From Acidobacteriota bacterium (GTDB lineage: Bacteria > Acidobacteriota > Thermoanaerobaculia > Multivoradales > Multivoraceae): 64,000 nucleotides of DNA. Positions within the stretch are counted from its first letter, which is position 1. Every line of letters begins with the position of its first letter. The stretch is from contig JAJCXN010000037.1 of the NCBI GenBank assembly GCA_029263415.1, positions 62,001 to 126,000 of the forward strand, in the 5' to 3' direction. This document shows positions 18,501-26,964 of the stretch, piece after piece. The notes under the pieces are model-generated. The model was given only the letters and a program-made list of their open reading frames with translations, searched no databases and was not told the DNA's origin. The position numbers and the translations under genes were made by a program.

Positions 18501-18996
18501 GTACCAGCACACGAATGTCTACGATCACCCACGGTTGACACGCTTTGTTCCACAGGCCGACCTCGATGCTCGAGCGCGTCGCCGGCCCATGGCGCCAGAT
18601 GAGGACTACAACCATTTCCGTGCAGCCCGCGTGACGTCGGATCTCCATGAGGCGGGCGTCTCCGTCCACATTGGTGCTCACGGCCAGCGAGAAGGTCTGG
18701 CTGCGCACTGGGAGATGTGGATGCTTGAGCAGGGCGGTATGAGCCCGCTTGCGGTACTGCGGGCTGCAACCATCGATGGAGCACGTCACCTTGGTCTGGA
18801 CCGAGACATTGGGTCGGTCGAGCAAGGCAAGCTCGCGGACCTGATCCTGCTCGCGGGCAATCCGCTTGAAGATCTAAGACAATCAGAGAGCGTGACTCAT
18901 GTCATGGTCAACGGTCGGCTGTTCGACGCGTGGACGATGGATGAAGTCGATGGCGAAGCACGGCCGAAGTTCTGGTGGGAGGGCGCCCAGGACTAG
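15523..18996 (+). CDS. Secreted TolB-like propeller fused to amidohydrolase
   Basis: 1157 residues from GTG. Signal/anchor: VVACLLVAGLVISATDVAEAQ. Then a Lys/Glu/Ala-rich stretch, and about 650 residues of PD40/TolB propeller repeats recognisable as FSPDG, ISPNGEAVVF, and VSPDGETLAY. The C-terminal 430 residues are an amidohydrolase TIM barrel: GKVLMPGLIDAHFHG (first metal His-x-His), later histidines in HNMTMVMDGHTG and VHIGAHGQ, and LADLILLAGNPLED at the end. This fusion family is common in environmental Gram-negatives; it probably hydrolyses a cyclic amide or peptide-like compound outside the cytoplasm. The natural substrate is unknown. Confidence 0.88.
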   Translation: MPTAQLRATAVGSRSSRLYHQQPPSFPSLLTRLQAGGSVVACLLVAGLVISATDVAEAQGRRARKAQAKAEAEAAKKSESSESWDVASSPGPSKTVTVDTTEGTWMNLDVSPDGTQIVFDLLGDLFLLPIEGGEAEALTEGSVWDMQPRFSPDGTEVAFTSDRAGGDNIWVINLDDRSTRQVSKESFRLPNHPAWSPDGRFIAARKHFSSRRSLGSGEIWLWHESGEGSGLKLNDKPNEQKDLGEPAFSPDGRYIYFSQDTTPGGVFQYSKDSNGQIYQVRRIDRLTGEIETVVSGAGGAVAPTPSPDGRSLAFVRRVRGASTLLVRDLESGRTTQLFDGLDRDMQEIWAIHGVYSNYSWTPDSTAIVFWAGGKIHRLEVDSKAVAEIPFHVIQHHQLKDALRFPVDVVPDGDAPTFHTKMLRWTQVTPNGDAVVFQTLGKLWVRSIATTADGERSLGQPRRLTNDASDRIELFPRVSRDGLRVVYATWDDEELGSVQIVELRSGTETGGAPPTTIVDAPGHYFEPAISPNGEAVVFRRGGGGYLRNELYSNDQGLYRVWIEPSSGKPRGGAPVRLGGGSQPHFGAGSDRFYYQSRADRKLVLESRSLSQAASADPRAVDVRRHATSENATEFRVSPDGETLAYTERFNARIVPFVDAGEPVALSDSVGSVPFRTVSRDAGDYLHWSGDGTKLYWSTGPELFEAIVAEAFEAASKDFEPATVGIDVGFAHPFAVPDSTIVFLNATILTMTQGENAVSGADQNGVISDGTVVVRNNRIVAVGPAHTTAVPAGATEIDAKGKVLMPGLIDAHFHGPQGTSEIQPQTNWEDYAALAFGVTTVHDPSNDTSTFFSASELQKAGLIVAPRLFSTGTILYGAAGAAKAVVDSAEDARSHLRRMKAVGAFSVKSYNQPRRNQRQQIVAAARELEMMVVNEGGALFQHNMTMVMDGHTGIEHSLSLGAIYDDVKQYWGHSDVGITPTLVVAFGGIEGERYWYQHTNVYDHPRLTRFVPQADLDARARRRPMAPDEDYNHFRAARVTSDLHEAGVSVHIGAHGQREGLAAHWEMWMLEQGGMSPLAVLRAATIDGARHLGLDRDIGSVEQGKLADLILLAGNPLEDLRQSESVTHVMVNGRLFDAWTMDEVDGEARPKFWWEGAQD

Positions 18997-19165
18997 TTCT
19001 TCCGCACTGGGCCTTCTAACGGGACCGCGCTCTCACGGGTGGCGCTTCGGTCGGGGAGTCGATCGGATCCTGTCGGATCACGATCGATACCCTCCTCGCG
19101 CGATGCCCCTTTGCCCTATCGGTCGTGTGCTGACTCAGCCACGAGTGCTCGTACCACCGACGGCC

Positions 19166-20818
19166 TTACTTGCGGCTGGTTGCTCCGCTCACTGAGTCGA
19201 GCACGTCGCACTCGCTCTTGCACAGGCCGGTGCCGAGACGGATGGTGTCGCCGAGTTCCAGGTAATTCTGACCTTCAGAGTAAGGTGGCCACTCGGGTAG
19301 GCCTGGCGCGCTCGGGCGTCCGGTTCGGGCGAACTGGAGCCACAGGTCAGACATCTCCTGCTCTAGGCGGAAGTCGGTCGACTCATGTTCGTAGGGGAGT
19401 GCCTCGAGGTTGTCGAATGCATAGGCGATTTCGGCCGCATGGTAGGCGCCGTAGTTGTCACGCTCGGGATGCATGGGGACACGGGTGAAGTAGTAGAGGT
19501 ATGCCTCAGAATCAACGGTTTCCATAGCCCGCGCCCATAGTCGCATCTGACGGGTGAAGACTTCATCGCGGAGGATGCCCAGAAAGGCGTCTTGCGCGTG
19601 ATCATCAGTACTCGCTCCATACGCCGCAAGCACCTTGTCGGTGGCGTCGCCCAGCTGTTGACTCAAGATGGTCTTGAGCATGGTCAGGTTGGTCGGCCGC
19701 AAGCGCCCGGAGAGTGAGGTCATCTCATCAGCGTTCGAGCCGATCATGACCGGCACGTCAGCTTGGTGACCGTTGGCAAAAATCTCACGAATCTCGGCGG
19801 GAAAGACCCAACCGTCGACGATCGGTGAGGTGGAGAAGGCGCCGGGCTTGGACGCGGCGTCGAGCAGGGTCTGGGCCGGGAGCGCCCGTAGGTCAGCGAG
19901 TGCGGTTGCTGAATCGGTGATGCCAAGATCGGCGGCGAGATCAGCACCAGCTTGGTGAGCGCTCTTGTCGTCGTCGTCGCTTTCGCGGAGCTTCTGCATA
20001 GCGCGGAAGACGCCGCCGCTTTGGCCGATCACCCGATGAAAGAGGCCCTTCGCGAGCGGGGTTGCCTGAAGAGCATTGACGCTCCAGGATCCGGCGGACT
20101 CTCCGAAGATGGTGACGTTGTCAGGGTCGCCGCCGAACGCCGAGATGTTTGACTTGACCCACTCAAGCGCTGCGATCTGGTCGAGGACACCGTAGTTACC
20201 CGAAGCGCCTCGGTGCCCACCTTCACCAAGCTGTTTGCTTGATTCATTGGTGAGTTCTTCGTGAGCAAAGTAGCCGAAGACGCCTAAGCGATAGTTGACC
20301 GTCACTACAACCGCCCCCTTCTTTGCCAGCGCCACGCCGTCGTAGACCGCGTTGGCTCCGGTGCCGCGAGTGAGCGCTCCACCGTGGATCCAAACCATGA
20401 CGGGACGGCGATCCCGAGGACTCGATGCCGCCGACCAGATGTTGAGGTAGAGGCAGTCTTCGTTGCGCTCGCCCTTAGTCGAAGGGTAAAAAGAGGCAGC
20501 CGGATAGTCGGGTTGCATGCAGTGAGGACCAGGTGCAACCGCCTCGTATGGAACGATGGGGAAGCGCGGCGCCGCTTGGGGTGCTCTCCAGCGGAGCTCG
20601 CCGACGGGCGGGGCAGCATAGGGCACACCGAGGAAGCCGAACACCTTCTCGGTCTTACCAGCTTCGGCCTTGCCCTCTTCGGCCTGGGCAGCAACGAAGC
20701 CGTTGATGTAGCCCTGGTCCAGTTCGAACACGGTTGGCAGCTCCCGCGCGGCGAGAGAGCCAACGATGGCTCCGATCAAGGTGATGAAGACGAGGACGAT
20801 CTTGATGCGCTGGAGCAT
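19166..20818 (-). CDS. Secreted type-B carboxylesterase
   Basis: 550 residues with an N-terminal hydrophobic signal (IVLVFITLIGAIVGSLAA). Alpha/beta-hydrolase of the cholinesterase-like family: GVPYAAPPVGELRW, EDCLYLNIW, WIHGGALTRG (oxyanion hole), the nucleophile elbow FGESAGSWSV, an acid in IGSNADEMTSLSG and the histidine segment YGAYHAAEIAYAF. It hydrolyses carboxylic esters; the substrate is not evident. An insertion of charged repeats, EEGKAEAGKTEK, follows the signal peptide. Convergent with the amidohydrolase gene and co-directional with the upstream propeller gene, 96 bases apart, so possibly in one transcript. Confidence 0.9.
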   Translation of the reverse strand: MLQRIKIVLVFITLIGAIVGSLAARELPTVFELDQGYINGFVAAQAEEGKAEAGKTEKVFGFLGVPYAAPPVGELRWRAPQAAPRFPIVPYEAVAPGPHCMQPDYPAASFYPSTKGERNEDCLYLNIWSAASSPRDRRPVMVWIHGGALTRGTGANAVYDGVALAKKGAVVVTVNYRLGVFGYFAHEELTNESSKQLGEGGHRGASGNYGVLDQIAALEWVKSNISAFGGDPDNVTIFGESAGSWSVNALQATPLAKGLFHRVIGQSGGVFRAMQKLRESDDDDKSAHQAGADLAADLGITDSATALADLRALPAQTLLDAASKPGAFSTSPIVDGWVFPAEIREIFANGHQADVPVMIGSNADEMTSLSGRLRPTNLTMLKTILSQQLGDATDKVLAAYGASTDDHAQDAFLGILRDEVFTRQMRLWARAMETVDSEAYLYYFTRVPMHPERDNYGAYHAAEIAYAFDNLEALPYEHESTDFRLEQEMSDLWLQFARTGRPSAPGLPEWPPYSEGQNYLELGDTIRLGTGLCKSECDVLDSVSGATSRK

Positions 20819-20874
20819 GGTCTTCCTTTGCGTTGTGCGGCTTTGGTATTACACGAGGTGCGTGGCACCTCAGT

Positions 20875-20906
20875 GTGCCTACTGGGTAAGGTGCCTGCTG
20901 GGTAAG
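20875..20906. repeat. 16-base tandem duplication in the esterase-propeller gap
   Basis: Two copies of GTGCCT(A/G)CTGGGTAAG, one mismatch, in the 96-base gap between two minus-strand genes. Confidence 0.9.
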
Positions 20907-20914
20907 GGCTCTAT

Positions 20915-22150
20915 CTACTTGGCTGAGACGTCGTAGGCGGTCAGAGTGTTCTGGTCACGGATGTACAAACGGCCGTCGCTGACCACTGGGTAGGCCCATG
21001 CTGGCTCTCGGATCCGCTCGAGTGCAAATGATCCGCCCTCAACATAGCCGTCTGGAGACGCTTGAGCTGTTCCAACGCGATGACGTTCACCCAGCATGAA
21101 CAGTTTCCCATCGGCCACGGTTAGTGAACCCTTGCCGACACTGCGTGCTTGCCACTTGATCTCACCGGTCTCGATGTCAGCACAGCCCAGTGCGTTGCCG
21201 AAGAAGCCATACAGATGTCCTTCGTACACCACGATGCCGCCGTGATGATTCTGCAGTTTAGCCTCGAACCACAACTCCTCGGTGCTGACCCCTTGTCCTG
21301 ACTTGGTCACGCGGATCGCGCCACTTCCCGTGCCGTAGCCAGAGGAGTAGACGACGATGTCCCCGCTCACAGCGGGCGTGGCCGCGTTGGCAGTGCGATT
21401 CGCTGCGCCCGCGTACTCCCACAGGAGCTCACCGTTGCTCATCCGGATGCCGATGCCGGCTTTCTGGGTGAACCCGAGCAAAGTGGGGATGCCCGCGATC
21501 TCAGTGGCGACGAGTGAGGAGTAACTGGCTGCGTGGCCATAGTCTTGAGCCCAGATCTCGCTGCCATCCTTAGCGTTGAGTGCGACCACCGTGGCGTTCT
21601 TGCCGCCGGGCATGGCATACACCCTGCCGTCTAAGACCAGCGGTGACTCGCTGAAACCCCAGTAGATGTTGTCCGCGCCGTAGCGGGCGAGCAGATCGAC
21701 TTGCCACTTTATGACGCCGTCAGCTCGATTGAGCTTGGCCAGAATCCCGGTGCCGCTGATCACGAATAGGTCGTCGCCGACGATGCTGGGAGTCGCCCGC
21801 GGGCCGTTACCTTTGTCTTGAATCAACCGTTCGCCGAGTGAGGTCGACCAGCGCACGCTACCGTCCTTTGCATCTAGCGCGAACACCATGCTGCGTTGGT
21901 CGGTTGTGCCCTGGGTATATATCTCGTCACCTGAGGTAGCCACCGAACTGAAACCTTCTCCCAGTCGGTCGCTTCGCCAGATCACGGCGGGCCCGTCAGC
22001 CGGCCAGGTATTAGCGAGGCCGGTCTCTTGGGAAACCCCGTCTCGCTGCGGCCCGCGCCACTGCGGCCAGTCTGATGCTGAAGCGACGGTCGAAAGAGCA
22101 GCGGTCGTGAGTAGTAGTGAAGTTGGCAGCAAATGGGCTAGGCGTGTCAT
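20915..22150 (-). CDS. Secreted PQQ-like beta-propeller protein
   Basis: 411 residues; signal peptide LLLTTAALSTVASA. The mature N-terminus DWPQWRGPQRDGVSQETGL is a hallmark of secreted propellers common in Planctomycetota, Acidobacteriota and Verrucomicrobiota. Blade repeats include VFALDAKDGSVRWSTSLG, VVALNAKDGSEIWAQDYG and GCADIETGEIKWQARSVG. No catalytic haem or quinone residues are clear. It may act as a binding scaffold or a polysaccharide-linked enzyme partner. It is followed by the carboxylesterase on the same strand. About 180 bases of mainly repeat-containing DNA separate it from the response regulator upstream. Confidence 0.84.
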   Translation of the reverse strand: MTRLAHLLPTSLLLTTAALSTVASASDWPQWRGPQRDGVSQETGLANTWPADGPAVIWRSDRLGEGFSSVATSGDEIYTQGTTDQRSMVFALDAKDGSVRWSTSLGERLIQDKGNGPRATPSIVGDDLFVISGTGILAKLNRADGVIKWQVDLLARYGADNIYWGFSESPLVLDGRVYAMPGGKNATVVALNAKDGSEIWAQDYGHAASYSSLVATEIAGIPTLLGFTQKAGIGIRMSNGELLWEYAGAANRTANAATPAVSGDIVVYSSGYGTGSGAIRVTKSGQGVSTEELWFEAKLQNHHGGIVVYEGHLYGFFGNALGCADIETGEIKWQARSVGKGSLTVADGKLFMLGERHRVGTAQASPDGYVEGGSFALERIREPAWAYPVVSDGRLYIRDQNTLTAYDVSAK

Positions 22151-22165
22151 CGGTCATGGTCTCCT

Positions 22166-22197
22166 TGCGTGCGGGGATCTGTGCGTGCGGGGACCTG
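22166..22197. repeat. 16-base tandem duplication upstream of the propeller gene
   Basis: Two copies of TGCGTGCGGGGA(T/C)CTG, one mismatch, starting 16 bases upstream of the propeller start codon, i.e. in its probable leader. Confidence 0.9.
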
Positions 22198-22333
22198 AGT
22201 GTAGCGGTAGGCACAATGGATCATTGGTTAGAAGCGCTCATGATCGGCTTGGTTCCAACAGAAACGCAACGGTCCACCTCAGTCCATGGGCAGGTTCACG
22301 GATGAAGAACTGGATGCGAGTCCTGGTCCGGCC

Positions 22334-23044
22334 TCATTCTGCGGCTTCCATTCGATAGCCCATCTTCCGCACCGTTCGAATGTACTTTGGCCGACCGGGA
22401 TCCACTTCGATCTTCCGACGTAGCTCTGCGATGTGAGTGTCAACAGTCCGGGTTTGTGTGCCATCGCGGTATCCCCAGATGCGGCGAAGAAGGTCGCCGC
22501 GGGACACAGCTGCGCCGCGTGCACTCAAGAGTGCGAACAGAAGGTCGAATTCCTTGGGCGTCAGTTCCAGCGGAACAGACCCAAGCAGAGCGATGCGTTC
22601 CGATGATCGGACTTCCAAGTCTCTGAGTCGTAGAGTTGACTGCGTCGTCTCCTGGTTCAGGCTGCATCGCCGGAGCAAGGCTTCAACCCGAGCGAGCAGC
22701 TCGAGCAAGCCGAATGGCTTGGTCAGGTAGTCGTCGGCACCGAGTCTCAGCGCTTCGACTTTGTCACTCTCCTCACCACGAGCTGTGAGGACCAGGATGG
22801 GGACAGTGACCCCACAGCCACGCCAGCGACGGAGGGTCTGAATTCCGGAAAGGCCTGGAAGCATGAGATCGAGGATCACTAGGTCGAACGAATCTTCCTT
22901 GAACTCGAGAGCAGCTTCTCCCGAGTGGGCCGTCAACACCTCGTACCCTTCGATTTCGAGATTGTTGCCGAGCCCAAGAGCAAGATCGACATTGTCCTCG
23001 ACCACGAGGATTCGAAATCCGAGTGATGGAGTGGCAGTGATCAT
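22334..23044 (-). CDS. OmpR-family response regulator
   Basis: 236 residues. Receiver domain at 10-125: RILVVEDNVD, phospho-acceptor Asp59 in VILDLMLPG, TARGEESDK and the conserved Lys in DDYLTKPFG. C-terminal winged helix: LELTPKEFDLLFALLSARGAAVSRGDLL and TVDTHIAELRRKIE...IRTVRKMGYRME. It binds DNA as a transcription regulator when phosphorylated by the kinase encoded directly upstream. Its ATG overlaps the kinase stop in an ATGA, so the two are translationally coupled. Targets are not evident; the divergent cytochrome gene is one candidate. Confidence 0.95.
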   Translation of the reverse strand: MITATPSLGFRILVVEDNVDLALGLGNNLEIEGYEVLTAHSGEAALEFKEDSFDLVILDLMLPGLSGIQTLRRWRGCGVTVPILVLTARGEESDKVEALRLGADDYLTKPFGLLELLARVEALLRRCSLNQETTQSTLRLRDLEVRSSERIALLGSVPLELTPKEFDLLFALLSARGAAVSRGDLLRRIWGYRDGTQTRTVDTHIAELRRKIEVDPGRPKYIRTVRKMGYRMEAAE

Positions 23045-24693
23045 CGCGCGCCCTTGTGAGCTCGGTCAAATTCGAGGACCACCTGCGTGCCGACCGAGCT
23101 GCATCGAGCTTCAGCGTTGATCCAGCAACGACCACCATGTTGCAGCATGAGATCTCTGACTACTGCGAGACCGATGCCGGTCCCACTCGAGCTAGAGCTG
23201 CCGCCGCGTTCGAAGTCGCGCCAGACGCGTTCTCTATCTCTCGCGGAGATCCCGGGCCCTTCGTCTTCGACCGTGATCCGAACCTTGCTTTGCAGAGTCT
23301 CTGCCTGGATCAATATGTTTTGGCTGTCGGGCCCATGCTTGAGCGCATTGTCGACGAGATTGAGAAGGATCTGGTGAGCTGCGTCTGGATCGACATTGAT
23401 CGAGACTTCCAGCTCTCCTGCGGCGAGCAAGGAACTTTCGCACGCGCTGAGGCGAGGTGCCATCTCTGTGCGAAGCCTTTCGAGGAGTTCAGCGATTGCC
23501 ACCGGTCGCGGGTTGAGCTTCTGGGCTTCACGTCCGCTTCTGGAGAAGCGAAGGATGTTCTCAACCAATCCGGTGAGCCGGCCGGCCTCTCGGTCAAGAA
23601 TCTCAAGGTAGTGCTGACGCTCGTCGTCACTGCGCACACGGCCGAGGCGTAGGGTTTCCGCGAACATGCGGATCTGCGCCAATGGTGTGCGCAGTTCGTG
23701 CGAGACCCGGGCAACGAAGTCGGTTCTGAGCTGGATTAGTGCACGCTCCCGCCGGATCATGAGGATCGCACCTGTCAGCAATCCAGTGGTGAGCAAGAAC
23801 AGTGTTAGCAAGAACGGTAGCCGCGACTTAGGGAGCCCTCCAATGACCAGACGGTGCGCGGCGTCGGGATCGATGGCGGCGCGCGCCGTCAGGCCTTTGA
23901 TCACGCCGTTGAAGTCGGAGGGCTTCCGCTCGACCAGCAGGCTGTTGCTGCTTGGCGCAGTTGAACTGAACAACTGTTGCCCGGCTCCATCGAAGAGTTC
24001 GAGACTGACGACGCTGTTGTCGATGGCTCCGTCTCCGAGTGATAGCGGGAGTAGGGGACTTCGCTCTAGGGCCGAAGAGATCATCCGGCGCATGGCAACG
24101 GGATTGACTAAGAAGCCGATGATGTCTGGACCACTGGCCTCGCCCCCGTCTTCGGCACCAGACCCAACGTTTGGCCCAAGTAGCGAGAGAACCACGGTTT
24201 GGGCGTGCTCGGGGCCGTCGATAAGGACGCTGGCGAAACCTTGCTGGTCGAACTCAACAGTGTCGATGAGGTCAAGTAGATCGATCGACAGTGGTGCTCG
24301 AAGCTCCCCAAACAAACGCTTGGTACCCCGATGAAGAGCGAAACTCTGGTGCACAAGATCGAGGGCGGCAGCGCCTCGTTCTGAAGCCCCGCTCCTCAGG
24401 TGTCTCGAACTCAAGGCAGTCGCTAGGTCTATTCCTGGGCTGAGCACGGCGCTGCGCAAGACAGCGAAGGCAGGTGTGTAGCCGTAGTAGCCGACCTCTT
24501 GGGTCGTTCGCCTCAACGCCTCATCGGCGGCGAGCGCAGCGTAGTCGCGAAGGACCTCTTCGGTGAGATCTCGGTGGTAGCGGTCGGTGGCCAGGCTCTG
24601 CACCGCCAGGACCAGAACCAACAGTATTGCGGCCATGAGCAAACTCACCAGCAACCGGGTTGGAGGCGATGCAGTCTTACTTCGGCGTTTCAT
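23041..24693 (-). CDS. Membrane sensor histidine kinase
   Basis: 550 residues from the ATG at 24693. Topology: span 1 (LLVSLLMAAILLVLVLAV), a periplasmic region of about 270 residues, span 2 (LPFLLTLFLLTTGLLTGAILMI), HisKA domain with FVARVSHELRTPLAQIRMF (His about 331), and HATPase with LLNLVDNALKHG, VEDEGPGISARDRERV and GTGIGLAVV. The periplasmic region has no recognised sensor fold. The open frame continues to 24978, but this would overlap the divergent cytochrome gene and lacks family sequence. The kinase gene comes first and the regulator second, with a four-base overlap. Confidence 0.92.
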   Translation of the reverse strand: MKRRSKTASPPTRLLVSLLMAAILLVLVLAVQSLATDRYHRDLTEEVLRDYAALAADEALRRTTQEVGYYGYTPAFAVLRSAVLSPGIDLATALSSRHLRSGASERGAAALDLVHQSFALHRGTKRLFGELRAPLSIDLLDLIDTVEFDQQGFASVLIDGPEHAQTVVLSLLGPNVGSGAEDGGEASGPDIIGFLVNPVAMRRMISSALERSPLLPLSLGDGAIDNSVVSLELFDGAGQQLFSSTAPSSNSLLVERKPSDFNGVIKGLTARAAIDPDAAHRLVIGGLPKSRLPFLLTLFLLTTGLLTGAILMIRRERALIQLRTDFVARVSHELRTPLAQIRMFAETLRLGRVRSDDERQHYLEILDREAGRLTGLVENILRFSRSGREAQKLNPRPVAIAELLERLRTEMAPRLSACESSLLAAGELEVSINVDPDAAHQILLNLVDNALKHGPDSQNILIQAETLQSKVRITVEDEGPGISARDRERVWRDFERGGSSSSSGTGIGLAVVRDLMLQHGGRCWINAEARCSSVGTQVVLEFDRAHKGAR

Positions 24694-24920
24694 TATGTTC
24701 GCAGCTTGACCCAAGGACCGCCAGGTGCATAGTAGCGCGGCATCCCCCGGCCCGAGTTCTGACCAAAGCCTGACATTCAAACGGCCCTGAACTTCGTTGC
24801 TGGTCGTACTGTTGCTAACGGTCCTTGGGGCGGCCCTTGCCCCTGGTTCGGTCTCGGTGGCTGATCGTTGAGTGAAGGATCGTACGGAAGGAACCAATCC
24901 CTTGAAGGAGGTCAGCAGCA

Positions 24921-25661
24921 ATGCGGTTGAACAGCACGATAGGACTAGTAATCGCTCTTGGATTCTCTTCGACTGCACATAGTCAGGGTTGGCCGCCCGA
25001 GATCAAGAATCTCAAGGTCTTGGCGGCTGACACCGAGTTCGCTGATCTGATGACTTTGATGAGAGGGTTCAGTTTCGCCCTCGATGCACGGTGCCAGCAT
25101 TGTCATGTTGGCGAGGAAGGGCAGCGCCTGAACACGTTTGACTTCGCGTCAGATACCAAGGAGACCAAGGGGCGCGCTCGCGCGATGCTTCAGATGACAA
25201 GAGCCATTAACCAAGAGCACATTGCGAAGATGGGAATCGAAGGACAGGCGGTCGAGGTAACGTGCGTCACTTGCCATCGGGGAGCTCAACGGCCCGAGCA
25301 GTTGGACACTGTACTCCTGAGAACCGTCGCTGTCGACGGAATCGATGCCGCGTTGAGTCGCTACAGTGAACTGCGCAAGGAGCACTATGGTTCAGCGACT
25401 TTCGATTTCGGTGAGGCGACGTTGGTAGTTGCTGCGGAGAGGCTGCTTGAGCAGGAGAACACGAATGCGGCGATTCCACTGCTAGAGCTCAATCGAAAAC
25501 ACTTTCCCGACTCCGACTGGACCGCCGGCACGCTCGCAGGTGCTTATGAGCAGGCCGGCCGGAAACGCGACGCGCTTGCGCTGTGGAAGACGTTGCTTGC
25601 AGCGTCCCCCGAGGATCGCCGTTATCAGCAGCAAGTCAGTCGCCTGGAAGATGAAGAGTGA
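24921..25661 (+). CDS. Periplasmic dihaem c-type cytochrome with TPR-like tail
   Basis: 246 residues with a signal peptide (LVIALGFSSTAHSQG). Two haem c sites are visible: Cys58-Gln-His-Cys-His and, near residue 114, CVTCHRG. The arrangement LMTLMRGFSFALDARCQHCH resembles the cytochrome subunit family of photosynthetic reaction centres (CytoC_RC), which also has many non-photosynthetic members. The C-terminal 70 residues (NTNAAIPLLELNRKHFPDSDWTAGTLAGAYEQAG) look like TPR helices. It probably shuttles electrons in the periplasm. AAGGAGG precedes the ATG by nine bases. A possible promoter, TTGACC-N16-CATAGT, lies at 24706-24733. Divergent from the two-component pair. Confidence 0.85.
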   Translation: MRLNSTIGLVIALGFSSTAHSQGWPPEIKNLKVLAADTEFADLMTLMRGFSFALDARCQHCHVGEEGQRLNTFDFASDTKETKGRARAMLQMTRAINQEHIAKMGIEGQAVEVTCVTCHRGAQRPEQLDTVLLRTVAVDGIDAALSRYSELRKEHYGSATFDFGEATLVVAAERLLEQENTNAAIPLLELNRKHFPDSDWTAGTLAGAYEQAGRKRDALALWKTLLAASPEDRRYQQQVSRLEDEE

Positions 25662-25676
25662 GCCAAGAATTCAGAG

Positions 25677-25718
25677 CGGACGACTGACTACGGACGACTG
25701 ACTACGGAGGAGTGACTA
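25677..25718. repeat. 14-base intergenic tandem repeat
   Basis: CGGACGACTGACTA twice perfectly, then a third copy with two mismatches. It fills most of the gap between two convergent genes. Confidence 0.93.
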
Positions 25719-25730
25719 CTGAGGACAGGC

Positions 25731-26402
25731 CTATCGGTTCCGTTGTGCGAGGGGACGGATCCCCTGCCAACGAGCCCGGGTTTCTTCGGTCACCAACTCG
25801 CGACCGGCCAATGCGGCTTGCAGGGCCTCGATGTTGTCGACCCCCCAGTAGAGTTCGTTCTTGAAGATCATGGTGGGCACACCAAAGACGCCACGTGTGA
25901 TCGCGATGTCAGTCTGCGTGCGCAGTGCGCTCTTGATCTCGCTTGAATGAGCCCGCCGCCATAGCGCGTCGATGTCCAGTTGGGGAATGCCGTCTTCTGG
26001 ATCTTCGAGCGCCGCACGAACCGCTACCGGGTCGGACACGTTGATGCCGTCTTCCCAGGTCGCTCGATAGAGGAGGTCAACCAAGTCGGCGCGCTCAGCG
26101 TTGGCGGCGAGGGAGAGCCTCAGTGCCAGGAGAGGGTTGAAGGGATGTCCATACGGCGGTGCGAGCGGGATGTTGAGCAAGGCGGCTTTACGCAGTGCGT
26201 CGACGAACACGAATCTACGTTTTGCTTCGACCTCGGCGGGGCCCAAGGTGCCGTGCGCGTTCAGCAGGCCGGCGAAGAGAATCGGCCTTGGGGCGATGGT
26301 GAATCCTAGAGTTCGCTCGAGCCGTCGGAGCTCGACCCAGGCGAGGTACGAATAGGGGGAAATGAAGTCGAGATAAACGCCGACCGTTTGGAGTTTGCCC
26401 AT
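25731..26402 (-). CDS. DsbA-like 2-hydroxychromene-2-carboxylate isomerase family protein
   Basis: 223 residues. The start VGVYLDFISPYSYLAWVELRRL carries the active-site serine pattern (D.ISPYSYLA) of glutathione-dependent 2-hydroxychromene-2-carboxylate isomerases, and the C-terminal RGVFGVPTMIFKNELYWGVDNIEAL is the cis-proline loop of the DsbA/kappa-GST fold. In known pathways (naphthalene breakdown) it isomerises a ring-opened intermediate using glutathione. Here the true substrate is uncertain, since no aromatic dioxygenase genes are adjacent. Stands alone between convergent and co-directional neighbours. Confidence 0.86.
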   Translation of the reverse strand: MGKLQTVGVYLDFISPYSYLAWVELRRLERTLGFTIAPRPILFAGLLNAHGTLGPAEVEAKRRFVFVDALRKAALLNIPLAPPYGHPFNPLLALRLSLAANAERADLVDLLYRATWEDGINVSDPVAVRAALEDPEDGIPQLDIDALWRRAHSSEIKSALRTQTDIAITRGVFGVPTMIFKNELYWGVDNIEALQAALAGRELVTEETRARWQGIRPLAQRNR

Positions 26403-26473
26403 TGCTCCATGCTATCGAGTCCCTGATGCGCGAGCGTTCGGAGCTACAAGGAATTCGGAGCTGACAAAAGAAA

Positions 26474-26493
26474 GGCCCGGCTTGCGCCGGGCC
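26474..26493 (-). terminator. Intrinsic terminator of the phasin gene
   Basis: Perfect stem GGCCCGGC/GCCGGGCC with a four-base loop, followed on the minus strand by TTTCTTTT. It lies 64 bases after the phasin stop codon. Confidence 0.88.
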
Positions 26494-26556
26494 TGAATCA
26501 AAACAACCGAGGAACGGAGTTCTGGAGGTTCTCCGATGAGAGAAATCTAGTTGGTC

Positions 26557-26931
26557 TTAGGCGGACTGCTTGAGGCCTTCGAACCATTTCTGACTGAGAT
26601 CGAACGAAGTGCTGACTGCATTGCGATAGCTCTTGCGCGCGGTCTGGTTGAAGCCGATCCACTCCTGGACGATGGTCTTGGCTTCCGTTGGCAGGCGCTC
26701 TGAGTTGTCGAGCCAGCTGTTCACGCGATCTTCACTGCGCTCTTGGACGGAGACGACAGCGTCGTAAGTGCGATCGAAGGCGGTCTCTTGCATCTCAAGC
26801 GAGCGCTGTTGCATTGCGATCGCGCGATCGCGGAGCTTGGCCGCAACGGTGGGCTCGGCGGCGTCGACTGTGGCGTCGGCTTTGGTGTCGACTGGGGCGG
26901 TCTTCTTAGCGGTGGTTGTCTTGGTGGCCAT
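26557..26931 (-). CDS. phaP: Phasin-like polyhydroxyalkanoate granule protein
   Basis: 124 residues from the ATG at 26931, which has AGGAG eight bases upstream. The N-terminus is Lys/Thr/Ala-rich (MATKTTTAKKTAPVDTKAD), like the histone-like tails of some phasins. The rest is one long amphipathic helix region: MQQRSLEMQETAFDRTYDAV and IVQEWIGFNQTARKSYRNAV, the last part close to the phasin pattern. Phasins coat PHA storage granules. The link is strengthened by the divergent phaR gene and its operator-like boxes. No PHA synthase is seen in the window. Gene symbol is by analogy. Confidence 0.75.
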   Translation of the reverse strand: MATKTTTAKKTAPVDTKADATVDAAEPTVAAKLRDRAIAMQQRSLEMQETAFDRTYDAVVSVQERSEDRVNSWLDNSERLPTEAKTIVQEWIGFNQTARKSYRNAVSTSFDLSQKWFEGLKQSA

Positions 26932-26964
26932 GGTTGAACTCCTGAGTGGTGCCGAAGGTTTTGC

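Noticed and set aside
24694-24978. Upstream extension of the histidine kinase frame by 95 codons
   Set aside because: It overlaps the divergent cytochrome gene and its likely promoter, and carries no kinase-family sequence.
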